A stretch of 18,735 bases of DNA from Candidatus Moraniibacteriota bacterium (GCA_017992575.1 JAGOOJ010000011.1:1-18735), one strand, 5' to 3'; shown: positions 1-6,720, numbered from the stretch's first letter. Made by a program: numbers and translations. Notes: generated by a model not told the origin, from the letters alone.

Positions 1-389
1 TCTTTGTTATAGGAAGGTGAAAAATATGTCTTTGGAACGGGCAGTCCGCTTTCTGCGAGGACAAACATTTGGGCGAGTTTTCCGCTAATAGAGCCAAAGA
101 CGTGGTGAGTATCGACAAAAGGGATATTTCTTTTTTGAAGGTAGCGAGCAATAAGGGTTGCAATAGGCTGGTACTTGCCGGCACGTTTGATGTAAACACT
201 ATCAAAATCAGAAATAAGTTTTTTTTCACAGAATATCCGAGTATTTTCTTTGGCAATGAAAAATTCCATGGATTGAAAATTTCCGAGTTCGTAGGTAAAC
301 GAGTGCTCACCCATCATTTCAAGAAGTGGGTTGATACTTTTGAGATCAGAGAGCATTTTTTTAGTCGGTCTGTCCGTGAGAATGAGCAT
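1..389 (-). CDS. ATP-grasp (RimK-like) ligase, N-terminal part, cut by window edge
   Basis: The start is ATG at 389-387 and the frame stays open to base 1, giving 129 codons of the amino end. The visible part has the look of a RimK-type pre-ATP-grasp region: an N-terminal alpha/beta stretch, then a segment containing YIKRAGKYQP and a helix-rich stretch that ends in ESGLPVPKTYF, the usual lead-in to the ATP-grasp fold. The catalytic part lies outside the window. The start follows the stop of the upstream ATP-grasp/peptidase gene by one base (TAA-T-ATG), so translational coupling is likely. By family, these enzymes join a carboxylate to an amine using ATP; the substrate cannot be read here. Confident about the fold class, unsure of the exact subfamily. 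Confidence 0.75.
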   Translation of the reverse strand, partial: MLILTDRPTKKMLSDLKSINPLLEMMGEHSFTYELGNFQSMEFFIAKENTRIFCEKKLISDFDSVYIKRAGKYQPIATLIARYLQKRNIPFVDTHHVFGSISGKLAQMFVLAESGLPVPKTYFSPSYNK

Positions 390-390
390 A

Positions 391-1785
391 TTATTTATTC
401 ACATCAATCAAAAACTTTGTGAGATTTTTTCTTCCGATGATAGTGGCATACTTGAGATCGGAACGATTAATCACAGAAACCTTGGTTGGAATAATGACGC
501 CATCAAGGATGAGCTCCAAGCGAATCATGGGGCGGTAGGATATTCCGTGGGAAGATTTCACTGGTACGGTATCAGCCAGGTCAGGAATATTTGCAAAGAG
601 TTTTTCGCGTTCACTTTCTGGAATCTCGTTTAAGATATCTCGACCAGCAATTCTTTCCTCAAATGTTTTGAGTGCCTCGCTAAACCCAAGTTGTTTGGCG
701 AGTTCAGTATCGATAGAGGTTGAGTCGGCGCCGGTATCGATCTTGGCTTCAACTTCTACTTCCATGCCATTCTTGCCAATAAATTTTACTTTTTCAATAC
801 TGCCGATAACGTGCTTGCCAGACAACTCCTCAATCTCTTCTTCGATTTCTCCTCCGAAGAGATTTTTTCCGACGCGGATGCCACGTTCAGTTGTTTTGAT
901 TTTCAGTCCAGCGACGCGCTTGAGACGACCTTTTAGTCCAGCAAGGTTAGCCAACTGGATAGAAAGTCCTGGGCGAGCATTGAGTTCTAGAATGACTGGT
1001 CCACGGTCACGATCGATGGCGATGTCGGCTCCGAGAAACCCAAGTCCTGAAAGTGCTTGCGCCTCTACTGACATCCGAAGGATTTCTTTCCAATAGGGAA
1101 TTTTGATACCTGAGAGGACAAGACGTGTTCCGGGAGCATACTCAATGAGTTGCCCTTTGCCGATGATAGCTGTAGTCGTAGTACCGGTAGCGAGGTCGAT
1201 GCCGACACCAATTGCTCCTTGTTGGAGGTTGGCTTTACCGTCGGAGGCCCTGGTCGGGAGACGGAGCATCGCCATGACCGGGACGTGATTGAAAACAATG
1301 ACACGAATGTCGGGAATGCCTTTGTAACTGTAGGGCTTGAAGAGCTTGAGGAGCTTGAGGCGCTCTTCAAAAAAAGCGATGTCGGGAGTGTTAGCAAGAG
1401 AAAATGAGCCATCGATAATGTTACGAATATGAGACCGAAGATCTTCAATAGTGATAACTGAGCCATCGGCTTTGACCCAGGCATCAGTACGATTTTTTTT
1501 ACGGGCGTAAACGACTACTATTCCTTCACCGCCAAAACCCCGATTTGGTTTGAGGGCAAAGCTATCAGGCAGTGTTGCCCAGTCGAAGATTTCGAGCTCT
1601 TCGTGGGTTTTGATTTTAGCGATGAGCGCCGAAACACCCAGATTATTTTTTTTCAGGATGCGCTTACAGAGGAGTTTGCTATCAGCAATCTCCATACTGC
1701 GCTTGCGATTGTTCGGACGAATGTACTCCAAATTCCGGGCATTCATACCCAAGAGGAGAGAGCTTTTTTTGAAGAAGTCGAACAT
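391..1785 (-). CDS. Fusion: sugar-transfer/RimK-type ATP-grasp ligase plus RimB-like aspartyl peptidase domain
   Basis: The product is 464 residues from ATG 1785; a TTG three codons upstream (1794) is an alternative start, and neither has a clear Shine-Dalgarno. The first ~300 residues are an ATP-grasp enzyme of the alpha-L-glutamate-ligase-related type. The N-terminal signature is LGMNARNLEYIRPNN, a glycine-rich nucleotide loop (KPNRGFGGEG) lies near 79-88, and the metal-binding ELNARPG lies near 267-273. From about residue 325 a RimB/PF05618-like domain follows, with the pepsin-like motif KIDTGADSTS (Asp near 350). These two activities are commonly separate neighbouring genes in amidoligase operons; here they share one polypeptide. 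Neighbours are a 7-TM protein upstream and another ATP-grasp gene downstream. Inference: ligase and peptidase act on the same peptide-like or protein-tail product. The substrate is unknown. Confidence 0.85.
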   Translation of the reverse strand: MFDFFKKSSLLLGMNARNLEYIRPNNRKRSMEIADSKLLCKRILKKNNLGVSALIAKIKTHEELEIFDWATLPDSFALKPNRGFGGEGIVVVYARKKNRTDAWVKADGSVITIEDLRSHIRNIIDGSFSLANTPDIAFFEERLKLLKLFKPYSYKGIPDIRVIVFNHVPVMAMLRLPTRASDGKANLQQGAIGVGIDLATGTTTTAIIGKGQLIEYAPGTRLVLSGIKIPYWKEILRMSVEAQALSGLGFLGADIAIDRDRGPVILELNARPGLSIQLANLAGLKGRLKRVAGLKIKTTERGIRVGKNLFGGEIEEEIEELSGKHVIGSIEKVKFIGKNGMEVEVEAKIDTGADSTSIDTELAKQLGFSEALKTFEERIAGRDILNEIPESEREKLFANIPDLADTVPVKSSHGISYRPMIRLELILDGVIIPTKVSVINRSDLKYATIIGRKNLTKFLIDVNK

Positions 1786-1841
1786 ACGAGACAATTAACA
1801 ACTAGCAATCAACAGTCAGCAAGAAATCAGGAAAAAAGAAG

Positions 1842-2501
1842 CTATTGCAGATGTTTGATAATTTTTCGGAAGCGCAGGAGTTCAGTAATGCGTAACCCAG
1901 TCCATTTGCCGAGAGAGAAGTTAATAACAAACGTAAAGAGAATAATCCATGGGTACATGAGGACGAGAGTGATGAGCGTGTTCCAGCCAATGAGGAAATA
2001 GCCAGCGACAGAAATAACGAGTGTTTCTACAGCGAGGATGAGAGCAATGCGACTGCCTTTTTCGATTTGGGTAGCGACAAATTTCTCGGCGAGGGTAATC
2101 ATGATAAGAAGTGGGAAAATTGAAACCGCAGCCAATCCGGTGCGGTGTGTCATACCACCGAGAACCAGGATGCCAAGGATACTGAGAGAAACGATAGAGA
2201 CTGTCATGGCCACTCGGGGTAAGTAGAGGAGACGAAATTTTTTCATGAGGAGACGAGACAGTGTCCCGACAGCAATAACGCTCACAAAAATAGCGATACC
2301 GTATTTGAGGCCATTGGGATCAAAGGCTAGGAGGGCAAAGGTGATGATAGAGGGAGTGTAAATACCAAAGGCTTTGATACCGACTACCTGACGGAAAAAA
2401 GCTACCATGGTGACGATGATAGGGAGCATGAGAAGGAGCGCTACCGTTTGGAGTGGCACGCCCTGTTCGACGATGAAGTTTATGAAAGGATGATATTGCA
2501 T
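1842..2501 (-). CDS. 7-TM protein of the inactive-transglutaminase-associated family
   Basis: The 219-residue product starts at ATG 2501 and is almost entirely hydrophobic, with about seven predicted membrane spans spread from residue 14 to 205. The GIKAFGIYTPSIITFALLAF region and the order of loops resemble the 7TM_transglut family (PF14402), which accompanies ATP-grasp ligases and RimB-like peptidases. In full-size relatives the membrane part is joined to an extracytoplasmic inactive transglutaminase-like domain. None is encoded here or in the 88 bases upstream, so this is a membrane-half-only version. It precedes the ATP-grasp/peptidase fusion by 56 bases on the same strand, supporting one transcription unit. 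Probable role: membrane anchor or export partner for the ligase product (inference). Confidence 0.75.
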   Translation of the reverse strand: MQYHPFINFIVEQGVPLQTVALLLMLPIIVTMVAFFRQVVGIKAFGIYTPSIITFALLAFDPNGLKYGIAIFVSVIAVGTLSRLLMKKFRLLYLPRVAMTVSIVSLSILGILVLGGMTHRTGLAAVSIFPLLIMITLAEKFVATQIEKGSRIALILAVETLVISVAGYFLIGWNTLITLVLMYPWIILFTFVINFSLGKWTGLRITELLRFRKIIKHLQ

Positions 2502-2589
2502 AATGAAGATGAATTATGAATTAAGAATGGAGAGAAATGCACGTCTGTTTAAATAATGATTCTTCGAGTGGCCCATGATTCTTGATTCT

Positions 2590-3087
2590 CTATTCTCCAT
2601 TCTTTCTTACAGCTTCCATTTTTCGGCGACTGGCATGACAGAGGGCGATGGCCAGGGCATCAGCCGTATCGTCGGGTTTGGGAATTTCGGAGAGCTTGAG
2701 AATTGCCTGCACCATCTGCTGTACTTGGGCTTTATCTGCCCGGCCATAGTTGGTTAACGCCTGTTTGACTTCAAGGGGCGTGTAACCGGAAATACTAACA
2801 CATAAATTCTCTAAAGTCAAGAGAATAGCACCTCTCGCCTGGGCCACCGAGATGATGGTTTTTTGGTTCTTAAAAAAGAACAATTCTTCGACAGCCGACT
2901 CCTCTGGAGCGTATTTTTGGATAATCGCCGTGAGATCGGTGGTAATCTCAACCAAACGCTTCTCAGGGGCCAAATCTTTACTCGTGCTGATGTGTCCATA
3001 GGCCACAGAGGTGGTTTTGCCACCCTGTATTTCTATTACGCCCCAGCCCACCGTCGCGGTGCCTGGATCAATACCAAGAATTCTCAT
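2590..3087 (-). CDS. ruvC: Crossover junction endodeoxyribonuclease RuvC
   Basis: 165 residues, the normal RuvC length. RuvC is the Holliday-junction resolvase that cuts four-way junctions with the RuvAB motor. The N-terminus MRILGIDPGTA carries the first catalytic Asp (D7), E67 lies in AVEELFF, and the C-terminal KPDDTADALAIA supplies D140 and D143, so the four-acid metal site is complete. The start ATG overlaps the stop of the upstream TrmB-type gene by ATGA, so its translation is probably coupled to that regulator. ruvB lies about 10 kb away on the same strand; ruvA is not in the window. Confidence 0.97.
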   Translation of the reverse strand: MRILGIDPGTATVGWGVIEIQGGKTTSVAYGHISTSKDLAPEKRLVEITTDLTAIIQKYAPEESAVEELFFFKNQKTIISVAQARGAILLTLENLCVSISGYTPLEVKQALTNYGRADKAQVQQMVQAILKLSEIPKPDDTADALAIALCHASRRKMEAVRKNGE

Positions 3088-3914
3088 ATCGATGAAATTA
3101 TTTTTTTGTCTCCGGCCATCTCCCAGAGCATCAGAAAGAATTGTTCGTAATTCTGGGCGACGACTGGGGACTTGATAATGTAGAGAAGTTCAGGTTTAAG
3201 AAAAGAATAAAAAAGCACCTTATCTTTACGTATCACCATGTGCGAAGCCCCTTGGGGGAGTTTATCCAAAAACTTCAGGCGAAGGTCTTGGCTTCCAATG
3301 AGTGTTTTGTACCAGAGATTCTTTTCAGCAGTATTACCAAGGTAGTAGGTGGTGATATGTTCTCGCGCTTTATCTGTCAGGTACCTATTGAGTGCCTTTC
3401 CCATCATGTCCGCGAAGCCCTTGGTATTACCGCCGATGATGTACTGGTCCTCATGTCCTTTGATTGACTGAACCCAAGCGTGCTCATACCTTTGAATGGC
3501 TTCCGCCCCGACATGGATTTCAAAGTCCTGCTCATACCCTATTTTTGAAAAAGCGGAGAGTTCTTGGACAAGCTTTTCTGCTTCCACCAGCTTTCGTTTT
3601 GCGATTTTCTCGATTTCACCCTGAGAAACGGCTTTGTAACGGGATTGCTTGCCATGAGGAATCTCGATGACGAGACCGCGCTCACGGAGCGATGGAATGG
3701 CAGCGTAGACGTATTGACGGGGGATAGCGGCTTTTTTGGCAATATCTGAGCCACCGAGCTCTCGTCCGGCTTCAAGCAGGGCGATATAGACCGCGGTTTC
3801 ACTTTCGGATAGGCCAAAGTCCTGGAGCATGGTAGCGGCTCGTTCGTATTCCGTGAGAACGGATTTTTCACCTATATCTGATTGATTGCTTTTTGTGATT
3901 TTTAAATCTGTCAT
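3084..3914 (-). CDS. TrmB-family transcriptional regulator (1)
   Basis: 276 residues. A winged helix-turn-helix of TrmB/Sugar-specific type covers about 33-97 (LSESETAVYIALLEAG, then IPRQYVYAAIPSLRERGLV and the wing), followed by a short coiled stretch and a C-terminal effector-like region of about 150 residues. It is shorter than archaeal sugar-sensing TrmB proteins and lacks an obvious sugar-binding C-terminal domain, as is common in CPR genomes. It overlaps ruvC by four bases. It is divergently transcribed from orphan array 1, and the shared intergenic region holds repeated TAATGAC words, so it probably controls itself and that array (inference). A good minus-strand promoter leaves a leader of only about 6 bases. 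Confidence 0.88.
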   Translation of the reverse strand: MTDLKITKSNQSDIGEKSVLTEYERAATMLQDFGLSESETAVYIALLEAGRELGGSDIAKKAAIPRQYVYAAIPSLRERGLVIEIPHGKQSRYKAVSQGEIEKIAKRKLVEAEKLVQELSAFSKIGYEQDFEIHVGAEAIQRYEHAWVQSIKGHEDQYIIGGNTKGFADMMGKALNRYLTDKAREHITTYYLGNTAEKNLWYKTLIGSQDLRLKFLDKLPQGASHMVIRKDKVLFYSFLKPELLYIIKSPVVAQNYEQFFLMLWEMAGDKKIISSI

Positions 3915-3919
3915 AGAAT

Positions 3920-3998
3920 TAATGACAGTATATCATATTATGGCTTTTTGTAAAGTAAATGAGTATATAAATAATGACATATTAGTATTGACATTATA
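3920..3998. promoter_or_regulatory. Candidate operators between TrmB-type gene 1 and array 1
   Basis: TAATGACA occurs at 3920-3927 (at the start of transcription of the TrmB-type gene) and again at 3972-3979. An inverted relative (GACATTATA, the reverse of TATAATGTC) lies at 3990-3998, overlapping the -35 of the array promoter. ATAATG 3971-3976 and CATTAT 3992-3997 form a 6-bp inverted repeat. The placement over both promoters suggests binding sites for the neighbouring regulator. This is inferred from position and repetition only. Confidence 0.45.
3927..3954 (-). promoter_or_regulatory. Sigma-70-like promoter of TrmB-type gene 1
   Basis: Read on the minus strand: -35 TTTACA (3954-3949), 16-base spacer, -10 TATACT (3932-3927). 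The expected start of transcription is near 3920, only about 6 bases before the ATG, so the mRNA would be nearly leaderless, which fits the missing Shine-Dalgarno. Confidence 0.7.
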
Positions 3999-4016
3999 GC
4001 AATTTTAGGCTATACT
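3988..4016 (+). promoter_or_regulatory. Consensus sigma-70 promoter of orphan array 1
   Basis: -35 TTGACA (3988-3993), exactly 17 bases, -10 TATACT (4011-4016). The expected start is near 4021-4023, precisely where the first leader hairpin begins. It has the same -35, spacer length and -10 as the promoter of orphan array 2. Confidence 0.9.
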
Positions 4017-4020
4017 ATGG

Positions 4021-4180
4021 TGTCAGGATGAGAAAAAAATCAAATCCTGACAGTTCTTTGAAAAGTCTCCAACCGTAGGTCTTAGAGTAAAGGGTGCAAT
4101 GCATAGCACTTTCCATCCTAAGACCTAGGCTCACCCCGTGATCGTCCCGATGGGACGAACGGAGGCGCGAAGGAATGGTT
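4021..4180 (+). promoter_or_regulatory. Structured 5' leader of array 1 (boxB-like hairpin, boxA-like site, two further hairpins)
   Basis: About 160 bases of untranslated RNA with three stems. H1 at the start of transcription pairs TGTCAGGAT (4021-4029) with ATCCTGACA (4044-4052), 9 bp. A boxA-like GTTCTTTGAAAA follows immediately. H2 pairs TAGGTCTTAG (4076-4085) with CTAAGACCTA (4118-4127), 10 bp, and encloses a small GTGC/GCAC hairpin. H3 pairs TCGTCCC (4142-4148) with GGGACGA (4152-4158), 7 bp, three-base loop. AAGGA at 4170-4174 is the likely Shine-Dalgarno. The hairpin-then-boxA order matches rRNA-operon antitermination leaders. No known riboswitch class is recognised. Confidence 0.75.
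4053..4064 (+). promoter_or_regulatory. boxA-like antitermination site (array 1 leader)
   Basis: GTTCTTTGAAAA directly follows the +1 hairpin. It closely resembles rRNA-leader boxA elements (E. coli TGCTCTTTAACAA; Gram-positive forms with TTCTTTGAAAA), the site bound by NusB-S10. The function here is inferred from sequence and order. Confidence 0.6.
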
Positions 4181-4456
4181 ATGTCGGAATATGTTCATCT
4201 GATTGCCAAGGACCCTGATAACGTGACAACATTTTCTTTCCTGACTTCGGTTTGGAAAGGAATTGAGATCATCAACCTCTGGAGACAGTGCCAATGGTTT
4301 GACTGTCATCCGAGTGTAGATAACCAGGAGAAAAGGACAAGTGCTGAAGAGCACCTCTATCAGTTAATCGGAGTGGCGTGTGTCGAGAGAGATTACTTCA
4401 GGTCGGAGATTCAAATGAATTTCATCCACAATGTCGACCAGACAGTTCTCTTTTAG
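4181..4456 (+). CDS. Small orphan protein, array 1 gene 1
   Basis: 91 residues from ATG 4181, chosen because AAGGA (4170-4174) is then 6 bases upstream; an in-frame ATG at 4175 abuts that Shine-Dalgarno. I do not recognise the family. The protein is soluble, mixed alpha/beta in feel, and rich in aromatic residues and His (a WRQCQWFDCHP patch near 34-44). It has no signal peptide or membrane span. It is the first gene after a strongly structured leader and is followed by a hairpin spacer and a second orphan gene. A short lineage-restricted protein seems most likely. Confidence 0.7.
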   Translation: MSEYVHLIAKDPDNVTTFSFLTSVWKGIEIINLWRQCQWFDCHPSVDNQEKRTSAEEHLYQLIGVACVERDYFRSEIQMNFIHNVDQTVLF

Positions 4457-4583
4457 CTATTAACAAGGGAGGTAACTTTAGGAGAAGTGTCGAACCAAAC
4501 GCTTCTCCTCTCCATCAAGTTTTCAAACAAGAGATTTGAGGGCTTGTAGAGATTTTGTTCATTCAATGAGAGAGGAGAGAAGC
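4457..4583 (+). promoter_or_regulatory. Intercistronic double-hairpin spacer of array 1
   Basis: 127 non-coding bases. Hairpin A pairs AGGAGAAGTG (4480-4489) with CGCTTCTCCT (4500-4509), 10 bp with one G-U, loop of 10. Hairpin B follows at about 4516-4547: CAAG and CAAA on the left arm pair with TTTG and CTTG on the right. The order (strong hairpin, then an A/T-rich hairpin, then the next gene) is the same as in the array 2 spacers, though the sequence differs. A TGTTCATTCAATG stretch (4556-4568) is at best a weak boxA relative. Confidence 0.6.
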
Positions 4584-5090
4584 ATGCTTTGTGTTTGCTG
4601 TAAGGACCACATCCATATCGTGCTTGGTGAAGGGGTAGTCACGCAGCGTGAGCCTACGCAATTCAGCTGGCCCATCTTTACGCAACAAGATGTGGTTACG
4701 ACCGAGAGAATGATTCTTCAGGATTACGCGAAAAGCGAAGAGGAGAAGGTAGAAACTAGTGCGTTTTTTGCGAAAATCTACCCGAGCCTCAAGAAGCAGG
4801 GGCGTGACAGTCGAGGGTATTTCACTCCTTCATATTTGCCAAGAACGGGCAAGGGTACGGTGGTACGTTACGCCACACTCTTCGAGACATGGTTTTCCTT
4901 TGTGAAGGGCGAGAAGAAAAAAGTTGACTACGTTGTAGCTGGCGTGCCAATTTGGAACGTGATCGTAGTTCCATTACGCCACTGTACTCTCATTCGCTAT
5001 ATCACCGAGCCTCCCCAAGAACTTTCGTATCGCGAGTATGCATGGGAGGGGGAATTCCAAGTTCCGGATAATCTCAAAATCATTGAGTAG
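4584..5090 (+). CDS. Orphan protein, array 1 gene 2
   Basis: 168 residues from ATG 4584, which has a good Shine-Dalgarno (GGAG 6 bases upstream); upstream in-frame TTG 4536 and ATG 4566 lack this spacing. The family is not recognised. It begins MLCVCCKDHIHIV, a Cys-rich start that could hold a metal with the following His residues. The middle is basic and charged (EEEKVETSAFFAKIYPSLKKQGRD). The C-terminal half alternates beta-type hydrophobic stretches (VDYVVAGVPIWNVIVVPL) with aromatic residues. No membrane span is convincing. It is the last gene of array 1 and is followed by a hairpin and an intrinsic terminator. Confidence 0.75.
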   Translation: MLCVCCKDHIHIVLGEGVVTQREPTQFSWPIFTQQDVVTTERMILQDYAKSEEEKVETSAFFAKIYPSLKKQGRDSRGYFTPSYLPRTGKGTVVRYATLFETWFSFVKGEKKKVDYVVAGVPIWNVIVVPLRHCTLIRYITEPPQELSYREYAWEGEFQVPDNLKIIE

Positions 5091-5121
5091 TTGAGAGCCG
5101 TACGGTCTTGGACTTAAGAAC

Positions 5122-5162
5122 AAGGTAGTCGGGTAATCACACAGCAAAGTGATTGTCGCTAC
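5122..5162 (+). other. Hairpin after array 1, with AAGGTAGTCGGG motif
   Basis: GTAG (5125-5128) pairs with CTAC (5159-5162), and AATCAC (5135-5140) with GTGATT (5149-5154). The AAGGTAGTCGGG start (5122-5133) resembles the AGGTAGTTCGGG and AGGCAGTACGGG that open the array 2 spacers, which supports a common origin of the two arrays' 3' elements. Confidence 0.5.
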
Positions 5163-5171
5163 TCTTCAAAA

Positions 5172-5210
5172 AAAAGCGTCGTGGGAAATCCTGCGACGCT
5201 TCTTCTTTTA
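5172..5210 (+). terminator. Intrinsic terminator of array 1
   Basis: AAGCGTCG (5174-5181) pairs with CGACGCTT (5194-5201), an 8-bp stem with a 12-base loop, followed by a T-rich tail (TCTTCTTTTA). Confidence 0.85.
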
Positions 5211-5218
5211 TTTGACTG

Positions 5219-5256
5219 TTTCACTAAGTAGACGGCCGTCTGATTCGTGATATGAT
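5219..5256 (+). promoter_or_regulatory. Palindromic operator overlapping the promoter of the PaaX/Cas2-like gene
   Basis: A 34-base imperfect palindrome (5219-5252) runs TTTCAC-TAAGT-AGACGGCCGTCT-GATTC-GTGA-TA. Its centre AGACGGCCGTCT (5230-5241) is a perfect 12-bp palindrome. A -35-like TAGACG (5229-5234), 16 bases and -10 TATGAT (5251-5256) lie on top of it. A closely similar 34-base site follows the gene. An autoregulatory operator is the simplest reading, since PaaX-type proteins bind DNA. Confidence 0.6.
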
Positions 5257-5296
5257 AAAGAAAAGAAAGAAGAAAATAAAAAGTAATGTATGAAGT

Positions 5297-5866
5297 ATGT
5301 TGAAAAGAATTGGACCGGTGCAACAGAAAGTATTGGCTGTTCTATTAGGGGGAGTGGGACTGGCATTTTCTTCATCACCGACGCAGTCATTTTCTACTAT
5401 ACGGGCAGTGGGTAAAGAATGGCAACGTATCGATCGGAACAATCTGAGGCGCTCTGTTCGTTCTTTGTGTCAGAGTAAACTCATTGTGGAGAAAAAGCGT
5501 TCGGATGGGACAGTAGCACTCGAGCTGACAGCTGAAGGCAAACTTCAGGCACGGTATTGGAATATTTTCGGACGAGGAATAAAGGTGGTTAAGCCAAAAC
5601 AGTGGGACAAGCTTTGGCGGGTAGTGATGTTTGATATTCCTGAGAATAAACGCCGCTTCCGCGACATATTGCGGGATCATCTGAAGCAAATTGGTTTTAA
5701 AGAGCTTCAGCACAGTGTGTTTATTTTCCCACATCCTTGCGAGCAGGAGATAGCTATGTTGGTGGACTTGTACGGCGCTACAGAGTATGTTCGCATTCTG
5801 ACAGTAAAGAGAATTGATAATGGTCAGGTGCTTGAGAAAAAGTACCTTGGTGTTAGGAAGATGTAG
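5297..5866 (+). CDS. PaaX-like regulator with Cas2-like domain
   Basis: 189 residues. The first ~90 form a winged-helix-like region (SFSTIRAVGKEW, LRRSVRSLCQSKLI, then the hairpin wing EKKRSDGTVALELT). Residues 105-175 look like the Cas2-type ferredoxin fold found in PaaX proteins: LWRVVMFDIPENKRRFRDIL with Asp113, then GFKELQHSVFIFPHPC. Such CPR proteins are often labelled Cas2, but no Cas1, repeat array or other cas gene is in the window, so a DNA-binding regulator is the better call. There is no clear Shine-Dalgarno. The gene stands alone between array 1 and yebC, with near-identical palindromes on both sides. Confidence 0.8.
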   Translation: MLKRIGPVQQKVLAVLLGGVGLAFSSSPTQSFSTIRAVGKEWQRIDRNNLRRSVRSLCQSKLIVEKKRSDGTVALELTAEGKLQARYWNIFGRGIKVVKPKQWDKLWRVVMFDIPENKRRFRDILRDHLKQIGFKELQHSVFIFPHPCEQEIAMLVDLYGATEYVRILTVKRIDNGQVLEKKYLGVRKM

Positions 5867-5894
5867 TTTTTTTCTTATTATTTATCCTACTGCC

Positions 5895-5932
5895 TGTTTC
5901 ACGAGTCAGACGGTCGTATATCTGGTGAAACA
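5895..5932. repeat. Second copy of the 34-bp palindrome, after the PaaX/Cas2-like gene
   Basis: TGTTTCAC (5895-5902) pairs with GTGAAACA (5925-5932), 8 bp perfect. The core AGACGGTCGTAT (5908-5919) aligns without gaps to AGACGGCCGTCT of the copy at 5219-5252 (TTTCAC, 5 bases, AGACGG-CGT, then GTGA). It lies between two converging genes, not at a promoter, and has no T-run, so it is not a typical terminator. Confidence 0.65.
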
Positions 5933-5940
5933 CGGAACTT

Positions 5941-5954
5941 AAAAATCTAATAAG
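5941..5954. repeat. Left arm of a 14-bp inverted repeat flanking yebC
   Basis: AAAAATCTAATAAG is the exact reverse complement of 6707-6720. It is followed by four GCTAA-type words up to the yebC stop codon. Confidence 0.8.
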
Positions 5955-5978
5955 CTAAGGAGGCTAAAAGCTAAGAAG

Positions 5979-6698
5979 CTAGCTTCGGTTGTCCCAAACG
6001 CGTTGGACGTCGGGATGGTCGTCGAGGGCTTCCAAAAGTTTTTCGAGAGCGGGGAGGTCATTCTCGCTTGGAGTAGCAGTTTGAGAAGGGTAGTAGCCGA
6101 GGCTGGCGTTTTCACAAATCATGTTTTTGTTTCGGAAATATTCTTCCACGGACTGGAGTTTATCAATCGCGGTAATAACAACGAACACTTCGTCGGTGAC
6201 AAAGAAATCATCAGCTCCTGATTCGAGCGTTTCGTTCTCGAGCGTTTCAGCGGAATATTTTTCAAGTAAGAAAGTGACGAGGCCGACACGGCGAAACATG
6301 AACGAGACGGCGCCAGTGGGCACATACTTGCCATTGGTTTTGGTCAGGATAGTTTTGATTTCACTGACCGTGCGGTTTTTGTTGTCAGTGGCTGTTTCGA
6401 TGAGGAGGGCGACTTGGCCGGGTCCGTAGGCTTCGTACATGAGCTCGACAATTTGGTTCCCGTCTTTGAGTTCGCCGGTCCCGCGTTTGATGGCGCGATC
6501 GATATTGTCTTTGGGCATGTTGACGGATTTGGCAGCATCAATGGCTATTTTGAGCGAATAGTTGGAATCAGGATTGCCACCACCAGCGGCGGCTGCCACG
6601 ATGATGTTGCGACCGTACTTGGTAAAGACGGCAGCTCGTTTGGCGTCGTTTACGCCTTTGGCGCGGTGGGTAGTGGCCCAGTGTGAGTGTCCGGACAT
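5979..6698 (-). CDS. yebC: YebC/PmpR (TACO1) family protein
   Basis: 239 residues, normal family length. The N-terminal hallmark MSGHSHWATTHRAKGVNDAKRAAVF-type region, an AAAAGGGNPDSN loop near 35-46, MPKDNIDRAIKRGTG near 62-76 and the YEAYGPGQVALLIET strand near 89-103 identify it. Members were long described as DNA-binding regulators; more recent work on bacterial and mitochondrial members supports a role in translation of difficult (for example proline-rich) sequences. It is transcribed alone after the bPH2 terminator and is flanked by a perfect 14-bp inverted repeat. Confidence 0.96.
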   Translation of the reverse strand: MSGHSHWATTHRAKGVNDAKRAAVFTKYGRNIIVAAAAGGGNPDSNYSLKIAIDAAKSVNMPKDNIDRAIKRGTGELKDGNQIVELMYEAYGPGQVALLIETATDNKNRTVSEIKTILTKTNGKYVPTGAVSFMFRRVGLVTFLLEKYSAETLENETLESGADDFFVTDEVFVVITAIDKLQSVEEYFRNKNMICENASLGYYPSQTATPSENDLPALEKLLEALDDHPDVQRVWDNRS

Positions 6699-6706
6699 AT
6701 GTTGAA

Positions 6707-6720
6707 CTTATTAGATTTTT
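6707..6720. repeat. Right arm of the 14-bp inverted repeat flanking yebC
   Basis: CTTATTAGATTTTT, the exact reverse complement of 5941-5954; the arms are about 750 bases apart with yebC between them. Confidence 0.8.

Noticed and set aside
5297..5866. CRISPR-Cas locus based on a Cas2-like domain
   Set aside because: No repeat-spacer array and no cas1 or effector genes are seen; the N-terminal winged helix and PaaX-like layout point to a regulator.
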